Source: Lachnospiraceae bacterium
GTDB lineage: Bacteria > Bacillota > Clostridia > Lachnospirales > Lachnospiraceae
Assembly: GCA_015057445.1 (NCBI GenBank)
Contig: SVEI01000011.1
Location: forward strand, 1-57,705
DNA: 57,705 bases
Direction: 5' to 3'
The translations under genes and the position numbers were made by a program. The notes under the pieces were generated by a model. That model worked only from the letters and a program-made list of their open reading frames with translations. It did not search any database and was not told the origin of the DNA. The number at the start of each line of letters is the position of its first letter. Position 1 is the first letter of the stretch. Below, one piece after another: positions 18,151 through 26,900 of the stretch.

Positions 18151-18969
18151 CTATAAATCAAATGTGTTAAACTGTATGAAATTTAATCTATTTTTCTTTC
18201 TATACTCTAAGCATTCATCCCCAGAAGAGCATTCATCCATTATACCAGGAACAAAATAAACCGAATGGGCTCCATAAATATTTAATGCTCTTATTTCTTC
18301 CTCAACAGTTTTTACCACCTCGGACTTCTTGGTTTCATCTTCAAAAGGCATATCTACGTAAACTTCTACATCCCTTTTCATAGATTTACCCAAAGAAAAA
18401 ATATCATCCATACTGGTATTTGCGTCTACTTCTTTTCCATAAAATCCACTTATTCTAGCATTGACATAGAATTTGTCCAATCCTGCAGTTTTGAATTTTT
18501 CCTCCAACATTTTTTCATATGCAGGCGAAAGCAAATAACCTGCCAAATTGTCGGTAATCACATATTCATCATCTTCAACAATAAGCTGCGCTGTGAAATA
18601 ATTTTCTGTATCATCAATAGTAAACTCCAATTTTGTAACATCACTAGTTTTACTTATGGGTGAAAACGCAAAATATTCAAAATCATATCCTGGGTACTTT
18701 GCATCAAGATAATCATTAGCACTTCTAAATTGATTCAAAGCCTCCAACTGATAGTCATATAGCTTTCCTTCATTAATTCTATCCTCATTTACATATATAC
18801 TACAAAGGATTTTCTTTTCTTCATCTGTCATCTGTATTACATTATTGTCCATGTCATCCTCCTCATTTACATATGAATTATTATTGCCCTGACCACTTCC
18901 CCCTGCATCACAGCCAGTCAACGCAAAACAAGCTAATCCCACCAATGCGATTAATACTTTTTTTCTCAT
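18151..18969 (-). CDS. Lipoprotein, 272 aa; possible immunity or T7SS accessory protein
   Basis: A signal peptide with lipobox LTGC (Cys about residue 20) predicts a membrane-anchored outer lipoprotein. An acidic Asn/Ser-rich linker and a mixed alpha/beta domain without a recognised family follow. GGAGG lies just before a double ATG; I chose the second (18969) for better spacing. It follows the pseudoprotease gene by 13 bases and ends at a strong terminator. In S. aureus the TslA lipase has a lipoprotein immunity partner (TilA); this gene is adjacent to the TslA-like lipase, so such a role is possible, but no sequence match is claimed. Confidence 0.75.
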   Translation of the reverse strand: MRKKVLIALVGLACFALTGCDAGGSGQGNNNSYVNEEDDMDNNVIQMTDEEKKILCSIYVNEDRINEGKLYDYQLEALNQFRSANDYLDAKYPGYDFEYFAFSPISKTSDVTKLEFTIDDTENYFTAQLIVEDDEYVITDNLAGYLLSPAYEKMLEEKFKTAGLDKFYVNARISGFYGKEVDANTSMDDIFSLGKSMKRDVEVYVDMPFEDETKKSEVVKTVEEEIRALNIYGAHSVYFVPGIMDECSSGDECLEYRKKNRLNFIQFNTFDL

Positions 18970-18982
18970 CATTCCTCCACTA

Positions 18983-20149
18983 TCACGATGCCGCTCTTTC
19001 CTGTTTCATTCTCTTTCTATTTTTAAGTCCTTTTGCTAGCAGCAAGCTAAACAATACAACAACTACCAATAAGATAATTGCTATCACAATTAACTTTTCA
19101 TATTTTGCCTTTATTTTCTTTCTAGCTTTTTCTAGCTCAATTATACTATCTTCATATTGCTTTTTAGTAGAATCGATATTAGAGCATACTTCCTCTCCCT
19201 TTTCTATAGCGTTATATAAAGCATCCCATGTTTTCTCTGTGTAACTAAAACGCTTAATTGAAGAAATGTATTCCTTATTCTCTCTAACCAATTCTGTTAA
19301 TTCTAGCTTTAACTTTGCATCTGGCACATCGTATGTCTCATCATCTGCACTTGTAAGATAGTTAATATCCAATGAATCTAATATAATTCTTATATTTTTT
19401 ACTGATATGGCCTTCATCTCTCCATTATGTAAGATGAACATACCAGACACGCAACCTTCATCATCGATTATAGGAGCTCCAGCCATACCTTCTTCAATAT
19501 GCTCTCCAACGTGGAAATATGTTATCTCTTCACCATAGTATGATGCAGTTTGCAACTCTGTAATTATGGTATCATATTCCACCATCTGTCTGTCAGCAAC
19601 CTGACCTTGATCTAGCAAGCTCCTTGATCCCGGATATCCAGTAATATGTATTCTCGCATTCTGAGTTACTTTACTTCCGTCACCTAGCTTATAGTATGAT
19701 TTATCTGCCATGGCCATATCTGTCTCTAACACTGCATATCTTGTATCCTGACTATAGGACTTAAGAGACATACTTGTCATTACACCCATACTACCAATTG
19801 CATAATACTTTAATTCTAGCTTTGAATCCGCAGGTAAACCATTTCTTTTCTTTATGGTTTCGATGACAACGTTATCGCCCTCTAAAATTCCGTAATCTGT
19901 AAAAACGTGCTTAGATGAATTTTGATTACCATCTACTCCAACTAAAAATCCTGTTCCCTGTTTTGCATAATAAGTGTTTCCATTTTCATCTGTATAAACT
20001 GTCAGTATCTTAACAACATTGCTTTTAGTTTCTTCTTCAACAGTCTCCTCCGAAGACTCTTCAGACGCTTGAACAACAATATTAAAATTACAAAGGCAAA
20101 CAAGAGCCATCAAGCATAAAATATATCGTATAAAATTTGTTATCTTCAT
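18983..20149 (-). CDS. Membrane pseudoprotease of trypsin-like fold with FIVAR-like segment
   Basis: Signal peptide, trypsin-like domain, FIVAR-like helical segment (FSYTEKTWDALYNAIEKGEE), C-terminal transmembrane helix and basic tail. It aligns well with the protease at 29581-31398, but all three catalytic positions are changed: His becomes Gly87 (VFTDYG against VITNNH), Asp becomes Arg137 (DTRYAVL against DWDFAVL) and Ser becomes Ala223 (GMAGA against GSSGG). The fold and flanking residues are kept, so this looks like a selected binding or scaffold protein, not decay. The start at 20149 has GGAGG seven bases upstream. It follows the WXG operon and precedes the lipoprotein by 13 bases. Confidence 0.82.
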   Translation of the reverse strand: MKITNFIRYILCLMALVCLCNFNIVVQASEESSEETVEEETKSNVVKILTVYTDENGNTYYAKQGTGFLVGVDGNQNSSKHVFTDYGILEGDNVVIETIKKRNGLPADSKLELKYYAIGSMGVMTSMSLKSYSQDTRYAVLETDMAMADKSYYKLGDGSKVTQNARIHITGYPGSRSLLDQGQVADRQMVEYDTIITELQTASYYGEEITYFHVGEHIEEGMAGAPIIDDEGCVSGMFILHNGEMKAISVKNIRIILDSLDINYLTSADDETYDVPDAKLKLELTELVRENKEYISSIKRFSYTEKTWDALYNAIEKGEEVCSNIDSTKKQYEDSIIELEKARKKIKAKYEKLIVIAIILLVVVVLFSLLLAKGLKNRKRMKQERAAS

Positions 20150-20258
20150 CTTGTATCCTCCACAGTTATACATTAGTAATTTATATTATACCTTTTTTCA
20201 GGCTTGTATTCAAATCCATATTCAAACTTTTTCAAAAAAACTTCTATATATGAACATA

Positions 20259-20284
20259 GCACAAAACGCCTAAGCATTTTGTGC
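20259..20284. other. Hairpin downstream of the WXG operon
   Basis: GCACAAAA and TTTTGTGC with extra GC pairs form an 11-bp stem (one mismatch) around CTAA, without an adjacent T-run. It could be a processing or stabilising hairpin that lowers expression of the following gene relative to the abundant WXG proteins. Confidence 0.5.
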
Positions 20285-20311
20285 ATATGTCCTTCGCTAT
20301 ATGTATCTATA

Positions 20312-20626
20312 TTAGAAAAATACCTCTGTAGCAAGATTCTGAGAAATAGCTGTAGTCTCTTCCTCAACCTTCTGATACTCATCAGCGATAGCATTTAAGT
20401 CTGTGCTTAATTCCTGAGTAGTATCATACATTCTCTGTGCATCGTCACGTAACTCATCAAACTGGTTAGTGTAAGCATTCTGTGACTGACCTGACCATAC
20501 TGTACCGTTGATAGAATCAACTAAGTCGAACATCTTGTCTGTAGTAGTCTTCATCTCTGTACCCTTGTCTGAAATCTGATTAGCTTTTGCACGAAGGGCT
20601 TCAGGAGTAGTTTTAATTATATCCAT
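20312..20626 (-). CDS. WXG100 family T7SS substrate
   Basis: 104 residues forming a helical hairpin with the WSG turn at about residue 44 and a C-terminal YQKVEEE (YxxxE-type secretion signal). Residues after the signal (TTAISQNLATEVFF) resemble the end of the paralogue at 21387-21701. RBS GGTGG precedes the ATG. It is the last of six small helical genes read from a LytTR-type promoter. WXG100 proteins are exported as dimers by EssC-type ATPases. Confidence 0.9.
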   Translation of the reverse strand: MDIIKTTPEALRAKANQISDKGTEMKTTTDKMFDLVDSINGTVWSGQSQNAYTNQFDELRDDAQRMYDTTQELSTDLNAIADEYQKVEEETTAISQNLATEVFF

Positions 20627-20648
20627 TCTAATTTACCACCTTTCTTAA

Positions 20649-20939
20649 TTAGTTCTTAGCAGTTGCTACATTCATACTCTCTGCCTTCTTGTACTCAGCA
20701 ATGATAGTATCAAGAGCCTTAACGTATGAATCGATAACTGAACAAAGATTTTCCATTCTGCCAATATCCTTCTGTGATCTAGCCTTGTAAGCATCAGCTG
20801 CATTACCCTCCCACTCAGCATCGAGTGACTTAATCTGCATCTGAAGTTCTTTGATCTGTGTCTTTAAAGTGCTGTTAAGTGAACTTAACTCTTCCTTCTT
20901 AGCTTCAAGCTGAGAAGCTGTTAACATTATAACTCCCAT
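20649..20939 (-). CDS. WXG100 family T7SS substrate
   Basis: 96 residues, helical hairpin with WEG at about residue 43, and YKKAE near the C-terminus. Two starts are plausible: 20939 (GAGG upstream) and 20927 (GGGAG upstream). Gap of 22 bases to the next WXG gene. Confidence 0.88.
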   Translation of the reverse strand: MGVIMLTASQLEAKKEELSSLNSTLKTQIKELQMQIKSLDAEWEGNAADAYKARSQKDIGRMENLCSVIDSYVKALDTIIAEYKKAESMNVATAKN

Positions 20940-21004
20940 TTTTCTTCCTCCTCTTTGATTTTGGTAGTTTTTATAATTATATATATAAAATATATTATTA
21001 TCGA

Positions 21005-21373
21005 TTAATTAGGACCATTATTTCCTGTTGCTGCTGCGGCTAATTCTGCTGCTTTTCTAGCTGCCTCTTCCGCTGCTCTTGCTATAGCCAATGCTCTAAG
21101 CTCAGCTTCTTTAATCTCAGCTGCAATCTTTCTTATTGCATCTGCTGTCTTCTTAACATCATCTCTAGTATCCTGAATTTTTTCTCTTTCCTTAATACAC
21201 TTAGCTACGAAAGCCTGTGAATTCATACCTTCCCAATTACCTTTTAAAGTAGATATAGCCGAATTCAACTCGTTAATTGCTGCGTCCAAGTCCTTTGTTA
21301 CGGATTCTATCTCAGCGGCTTTCTGTATAGCCTGATTATAATTAAAATTTATAGTATATTCTGACAACGCCAT
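21005..21373 (-). CDS. WXG100-like protein with alanine-rich tail
   Basis: 122 residues. The hairpin turn is WEG near residue 47; the second helix continues into an Ala/Glu-rich coiled tail ending in GNNGPN. No clear YxxxE is present, so it may be the partner that depends on a co-secreted paralogue. GGAGG precedes the ATG. Confidence 0.85.
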   Translation of the reverse strand: MALSEYTINFNYNQAIQKAAEIESVTKDLDAAINELNSAISTLKGNWEGMNSQAFVAKCIKEREKIQDTRDDVKKTADAIRKIAAEIKEAELRALAIARAAEEAARKAAELAAAATGNNGPN

Positions 21374-21386
21374 ACCTTTTGCCTCC

Positions 21387-21701
21387 TTACATTATTACTT
21401 CTATTGGAAGTGACATAGAAATCTCCGTAGTAGCTTCTTCAGCTTGCTCGTATACACCAGCAATCTTATACAAGTTAGATGGTTCCTTTGCTAACTCAGT
21501 GTAAACCTTAGTATAATCAGCCTTTATGTCATCATTCTTACGTACATGATTATCGCTAGCCTCTCCCTGCCAATATCTTTGGCTCTTATTAACTATCTGG
21601 TCGATTTTGGTATAAGCATTATTCAATTTACTAATATCTTCTTGAAGTCTACCAGCAATCGATGCCAGTTCTTGTGAATCTACTCTTAATAACCCGTTCA
21701 T
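21387..21701 (-). CDS. WXG100-like protein
   Basis: 104 residues with WQG at about residue 44 and YEQAEE near the C-terminus, a YxxxE-type signal. The tail TTEISMSLPIEVIM is similar to that of the 20312-20626 protein. GGAGG lies upstream of the ATG; the gap to the next gene is 13 bases. Confidence 0.87.
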   Translation of the reverse strand: MNGLLRVDSQELASIAGRLQEDISKLNNAYTKIDQIVNKSQRYWQGEASDNHVRKNDDIKADYTKVYTELAKEPSNLYKIAGVYEQAEEATTEISMSLPIEVIM

Positions 21702-21720
21702 TTACATACCTCCGTCTCGT

Positions 21721-22026
21721 TTACGCAATACTTACCTCAGAAATCATTCCTGCGATACTCTTCTCCCCATTATTATATGTATCAGTCGATGTATCTTCAT
21801 ACTGAGCCAACAACTTAAGACGATCAATTATATTCTGCATCTGCTTTATCTCCTGATCAAGCTCCTGAAGGAATGCCTCTGAAGCATCGCCATCCCATTC
21901 ACTGTCAAGCTTTGCTTTGCAGCTAATTATGTCTGATAAGCTTTCTTCCATAATTTTAATATTAGCTTTAACTTCATCTGCATCTGAAGCCAATGTAGCC
22001 ATATTACACTTTATTCTGTCTATCAT
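21721..22026 (-). CDS. WXG100-like protein
   Basis: Helical hairpin with WDG near residue 44 of the chosen form. The start at 22026 (protein begins MIDRIKCNM) is favoured by GGGAGG six bases upstream; the longer frame overlaps the preceding gene. The tail is short and lacks a clear YxxxE. Confidence 0.84.
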   Translation of the reverse strand: MIDRIKCNMATLASDADEVKANIKIMEESLSDIISCKAKLDSEWDGDASEAFLQELDQEIKQMQNIIDRLKLLAQYEDTSTDTYNNGEKSIAGMISEVSIA

Positions 22027-22039
22027 ATTATACCTCCCA

Positions 22040-22411
22040 TTATATAGTAACAAATTTTATATCCATAGACTCCATGGCACTCGATACCGTATTGTAGTCA
22101 TACATACCAAATTCCACTTTACTAAAAGAATCATTTGTTTGGAATCCCATCTCCAAAATGTTTTCTTCCATTTCTCTATAACAATCTATTATGTCTTGCA
22201 AGCACTCTGATAACTCTCTTGATTCTCTGTGGTATTCTGCCAGTCTGTCAGCTAACACTTCCATACTGTTGTTACACTTATCTAATGCATAATTCCCTTT
22301 ACCTTCAGATGAAATTTCTCTCAGTACTCTGGAATTCTTTTTAAGTGTAGCAGAAGCCTCACCGAGAGCTCCTCGCGCCTTACCTATACTATTTAGAAAT
22401 ACACTAAACAT
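22040..22411 (-). CDS. Helical T7SS-linked protein lacking the WXG tryptophan
   Basis: 123 residues, largely helical, with the turn region EGKGNYAL in place of WXG and CYREMEE late in the second helix. It is the first gene of the WXG operon. The start at 22411 is preferred (GGAAAG seven or more bases upstream) over a GTG at 22435. It could be a chaperone-like or adaptor partner for the WXG proteins, as Lap proteins are for TslA, but this is inference. Confidence 0.75.
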   Translation of the reverse strand: MFSVFLNSIGKARGALGEASATLKKNSRVLREISSEGKGNYALDKCNNSMEVLADRLAEYHRESRELSECLQDIIDCYREMEENILEMGFQTNDSFSKVEFGMYDYNTVSSAMESMDIKFVTI

Positions 22412-22455
22412 ATCATCACTTTCTTTCCAAATCACTCACTCTTAAGTACAATCAC

Positions 22456-22524
22456 ATATTATCACAAGTTAAAAAATATTGTAAAATTTCTGACAGACGA
22501 CCAGTTATTCACGACGAATAACCA
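22456..22524 (-). promoter_or_regulatory. LytTR-type operator and promoter of the WXG operon (site 2)
   Basis: On the minus strand TGGTTATTCGTC (22513-22524), spacer GTGAATAAC, then TGGTCGTCTGTC (22492-22503): again 12-bp repeats with 9-bp spacer and 21-bp period; the second copy matches 8 of 12. A -10 box GATAAT or TAATAT lies about 28-30 bases downstream (22456-22463). The ATG is 81 bases from the repeat edge. The operator abuts the stop codon of the EsaB-like gene. Confidence 0.7.
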
Positions 22525-22525
22525 C

Positions 22526-22774
22526 CTAGACCATCAAAAGCTTACTTCCATTGATAATATTGTTCTCTGTCAGAGAAATACTACTATTCAAAATTCTGCC
22601 ATCCGTAATAGAACAAAGCATGAATTCTTCAGCAGTTTTATTGAGTGTACTCTTATATTTGTTGGTAAGCATCTCACTAATTTCCTGAACAACACTGGTT
22701 ATTTTTACGGTTTCATCTACTCGAAAATCGTAGGTCGCTCCCAGTGATGGAATATATACATCAATCATAATCAT
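22526..22774 (-). CDS. EsaB/YukD-like ubiquitin-fold T7SS protein
   Basis: 82 residues with a beta-grasp pattern (MIDVYIPSLGATYDFRVDET, then a helix with VVQEISEMLTNKY, and ending in GSKLLMV). Size, pattern and position in an EssC locus match the EsaB/YukD family, a cytoplasmic T7SS component. GGAGG lies nine bases before the first ATG. It is the last gene of the EssC operon. Confidence 0.85.
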   Translation of the reverse strand: MIMIDVYIPSLGATYDFRVDETVKITSVVQEISEMLTNKYKSTLNKTAEEFMLCSITDGRILNSSISLTENNIINGSKLLMV

Positions 22775-22780
22775 AGCAAG

Positions 22781-23314
22781 TTACTCCTCCTTACAATACT
22801 TAGAAATATATCCATTTATAAAATCTTTTGTAGTTTCTGCAGAAATAGCCACTTTTTCTCTTTCCTGTCCGTCAGAAACATTTTTTAGACTTATACTAAG
22901 GCTATTTCCTTCTGCTGCAATTTGCATAAGTTCCTCCACAATTTCCTCCTTATCCATTGCGTAGATACATATTATGTCTCTAGACTTCTCATCAATAGAA
23001 ACCACTGCAATTTTTTCTCCCAAATAACAACATTTGAGAATATGGTCTGTTTTTTCTGCATTTACAGCCATAACATACCTGGACTTTCTAATTATGCCCA
23101 TAATTTCTCTAACATCTTTATCAATTACAAATCCTTCTTGATTATAGTTATCGATAATTTTATTTACATACAAGCTATGTAATACCATACAAATATCTTT
23201 ATTATCCATTGGTTTGGCAGAACCCAATCCATACAAGCTTTTTATTCCAGAATTTGCCATAAGAACCGCCAATTCATTGGAGTTAAGATAATATCTCTTT
23301 TTCGTTGTGTCCAT
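22781..23314 (-). CDS. T7SS-locus cytoplasmic protein of unknown family
   Basis: 177 residues, no membrane segment. The N-terminal part (LNSNELAVLMANSGI, then LHSLYVNKIIDN) looks like a small helical or winged-helix unit; the C-terminal half alternates strands and helices. The layout is loosely reminiscent of EspG-type WXG/PE-PPE chaperones, but I cannot claim homology. It overlaps the LytTR gene by 32 bases and precedes the EsaB-like gene by six, so it is translated as part of the same unit. Confidence 0.65.
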   Translation of the reverse strand: MDTTKKRYYLNSNELAVLMANSGIKSLYGLGSAKPMDNKDICMVLHSLYVNKIIDNYNQEGFVIDKDVREIMGIIRKSRYVMAVNAEKTDHILKCCYLGEKIAVVSIDEKSRDIICIYAMDKEEIVEELMQIAAEGNSLSISLKNVSDGQEREKVAISAETTKDFINGYISKYCKEE

Positions 23315-23990
23315 TACTCATCAACCCCCTAATCGCTTGTTTGTAAGTTCTAGATAAAGGAATCTGTATCTGGTTGTTAAGCACAAGATAATTTTCCGAA
23401 AATCTCACCTTACTTATAAATGTACCATTAACAATATAACTTCTATGACATCTAACAAAGCTATCTGGCAAACTCTTCTCGAATTTGTCTAAGCTACCAT
23501 AGATATTATATTCCATAGAATTTAGTCGAAGACTTAACATCTTATTAGATGCTTCAAGATACAGTATATTATTATATTGTACCTTAATTTTTCCATCAGA
23601 TGTATCTATCCACATTCCCCCTTCTTCCTCAGCCAAGAGTTTATGTAAAAACTCCCCAACCACTTCTTCTACCTCATTTTTAGAATACGGCTTTATGGCT
23701 AATGAAATGGGCCTTATTTGTGGATTCAAATATTTCATAGGTGATATTTTTGCATCGGCAATTAACATTACCTCTATATTAGAAAACTTGTTTCTAATAT
23801 TTTTAACATACTCTAATCCGTCATCTTCACAAATGTTCACAATGGCACATTCTGGTTCTGAATCCGCTTCTGAAATATCATATATAATATTAATTTTTTC
23901 ATTGCTTACATGAGCAGTTACTTCTTTACATATATCGCAAAGAAACTCTCTTTCTTCTTCATCTTCCGAATGTATAAGCATTGTAAACAT
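23283..23990 (-). CDS. LytTR-family transcription regulator with degenerate receiver
   Basis: Residues 1-115 follow the response-regulator fold (acidic SEDEEE after strand 1, conserved Lys in LAIKPYS), but the phospho-acceptor position reads AIVNI, Asn in place of Asp. Residues 125-225 are a LytTR DNA-binding domain with the hallmark FVRCHRSYIVN and IPLSRTYK. No histidine kinase is nearby. The SD AGGAGG overlaps the EssC stop codon, so it is coupled to the ATPase gene. The matching direct repeats at three promoters of this island make it the probable local regulator. Confidence 0.88.
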   Translation of the reverse strand: MFTMLIHSEDEEEREFLCDICKEVTAHVSNEKINIIYDISEADSEPECAIVNICEDDGLEYVKNIRNKFSNIEVMLIADAKISPMKYLNPQIRPISLAIKPYSKNEVEEVVGEFLHKLLAEEEGGMWIDTSDGKIKVQYNNILYLEASNKMLSLRLNSMEYNIYGSLDKFEKSLPDSFVRCHRSYIVNGTFISKVRFSENYLVLNNQIQIPLSRTYKQAIRGLMSNGHNEKEILS

Positions 23991-23996
23991 CTGCGC

Positions 23997-26900
23997 CTAC
24001 CTCCTGGCAAGTGGTACTATCATCTTGATTACTCCATCTGCCATCTCTGATGATTCTAAACCGATACCTGCCTTATACATCTTAGCTTGCTCCTTATATG
24101 GAATAGAGTCAAAATTAAAGTATCTGTTTGATCCTGAGTTACCACCAAAGTGCACTCCTGTCTTAGATGATATAAATAGCTTAAATGCTTTTCTGTAATC
24201 AACTTCATTAATTTTGTCTAAACCAACTACACCGAAGAAGAATATGTTATGAAGCTTACCCTTCTCTGTAATATTCTCAAGGAAACCATTAATATTATTT
24301 TTACCTTCATATACAGCCTTCATATACCATATGAAATCTGAAATTAATATTATGATTGGTCTCTCATTGCTTATTACTTCATATACTTCTTCTTCCTCTA
24401 AATCTTGGGCAATCAAATCCCTCTTAATCTTATTTCTTCTTTGGAATTCAGGAATCATCTTGCTGTAGTAATCAAACAAGCTTTCCTCACTATCGACATA
24501 TGTGACGCAATCTTCGTCTTTATATGCTTCTAAATATTTTGTATTGCCATCAATAATACATACATCTGCGTTTTTCTTTATAGCACTCTGAAGTACAACT
24601 CTTAAGAAATTCTTCTTTCCACTTCTTGGTAGACCAGTAACCAGGTAACAATATATCTTACTTAAGTCAATGCTATAAACAGACGCATCCTCTGCGTTAT
24701 AACCAACTGGCAATAATCTCTTGTCACTGATAGCCTTATCAAAGTCATCAGTGTTGCTAAACTCTGACCAGACAGGTTTTTCTGGAATAACAGGAATAGG
24801 TTTTGCTCTTCTACCCTTCCATGCATCTCTCATCTCTTCGCAAATTGTAGTAATCTTATTAAGTCTCTCGTAATCATCCTGAGCCTCTACGCCAAGAGCT
24901 GTCTGATACTCTAATATTCTCTTTCCATAAATAGCAAGTCCACGTCCCTTAACTCCATTTTCAGGCAATACATCTATACCAAAAGAATGTAATACATCTG
25001 TATACGCATATTTGTCCGCCATCTCTGTAGTTATACAGGTCTTGATATTTTCTGCTATTCTTCCTGGAATTTCTCCACTACCATATCCTGCACTAGACAT
25101 AATAAGGTAAATTCCGTTACTAACACCTTCCTTGGCCAAAGTCATTACATCTGAAAAATACTTTTCTTCTGTCTTCTCATTGAAGGCACCATAGTTATCA
25201 ATAAATACAAATATAGCTGGAATGGTAACTCCATTTACCTGAACATACTGCTTGTAGTTACCACCTCTAAGTAACTTCTTTCGCTCTTCAAGTATACCGC
25301 CAAGCATCTTAAATAATTTGCCAATCTTTTCATACTCGCCTTCGTAAAGCACATCACCAACATGAGGTGCACTTTCCATAGCAGACATCATCTTACTACT
25401 GAAATCGATGGCATAAATATTGACATATGTAGGGTCATACTTGTGAATAAGAGCAAATGCAATTGTTTGTAAGGATGTACTTCTTCCTGATGTAACCATA
25501 CCACAAACTGCATGATGTCCACCTTCTGTAAAGTTCAATCTAAGTGGAATCTGTGCCTGATTCTGTGGGTCATCCAAAAGTCCTACCACAATATCAATAG
25601 ACCACTCTCCAGTATGTGTTACCCATTTTCCATTGGAATAGAAATCCTCTGTTCCACTTGAAATATCCTTCAAATACAAGTGGGATGGAAGAACTGGCAT
25701 CCAAAGCTGTAGCTCATGGGTATAACCATTCTCTTTGGCAACCTCTGCCAAATAATCCTTTACAGCATCAAGCTGTGTTTTCTCTTTTTCTTGTGGCAAC
25801 TTCACCTTATTTGCTGCTGCATAGTTCAACAGATTTCTTATTACATCGCCTTCCATATGCATGGCTTGGTAATAACTTGTTATAAAATCCTGAAGTCTTG
25901 CTGAATTATAAACACTGGCTGGATAATCAATACCGATCTTCTCAAATTCGTTGTAAGCTTCCTCAACTACGCTTTCCATCTTTGTTCCTGATGCAACGCA
26001 CTGATCAATATTAGTATTCTGCTTAATCATTGCGTTAGCTACAACACCTTCAAGTGTCTGAGCCCACTTATACATGCTCTTTTCTTTCTGAGCAGTCTTA
26101 GTGAAGTTTCCTGTCATATCAACCTTACCAGTTAAGCTGATAAGCTTGGCAACATCTGTATTAACATCCTCTTCTTCCTGATATGTAGCACCACTGTATC
26201 CGGACTGGAATAATTCAAATATTTCATCATTACCAACCTGAAGATAACATCTACCAGCCTGTGAAATATAAGCAGCGTCTGGTTTATGAAGCATGTCCAT
26301 ACTATCTTGCTTTTCAGCAACTCTAAGACAAAGTCTAAACTTAGTATTACTCCAAATATTATCATCAACTGTTCCGTTAGGCTTCTGAGTTGCAAGAATA
26401 AGATGAACACCCAAGCTTCGACCTACCTGAGCAACACTTATAAGCTCTCTCATGAAGTCTGGTTCCTCACGCTTAAGCTCCGCAAACTCATCGATTATAA
26501 TAAACAGATGTGGAACTGGAAGTGTAGCTTCATTATTCTTGTAGAGTTTTGTGTATAAGTTTATATTGTTAACTCCACTTTCATTAAAAATAGTCTGTCT
26601 ACGTCTATTCTCACTCTTTATGGAAACCATAGCTCTTCTTACCTGGTTTCCTGAAAGGTTGGATATCTGTCCAATGAGATGTGGCAATCCGTTAAAGAGG
26701 TTTGCCATACCACCACCCTTGTAGTCAATTACGAAGAATCCAATATCATCAGGACTGTAATTTACGGCCAAGGATAACATATAAGTCTGTAGCGTCTCAC
26801 TCTTACCTGAACCTGTAGTACCTGCTACAAGTCCGTGTGGGCCGTGATATTTTTCATGCACATCAAGATAACACAAATTGCCACCTGCTTTTGCACCCAA

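Noticed and set aside
20173-20398. Open frames on both strands over the end of the last WXG gene
   Set aside because: They overlap a convincing WXG100 gene in other frames, lack SD sites and resemble no family.
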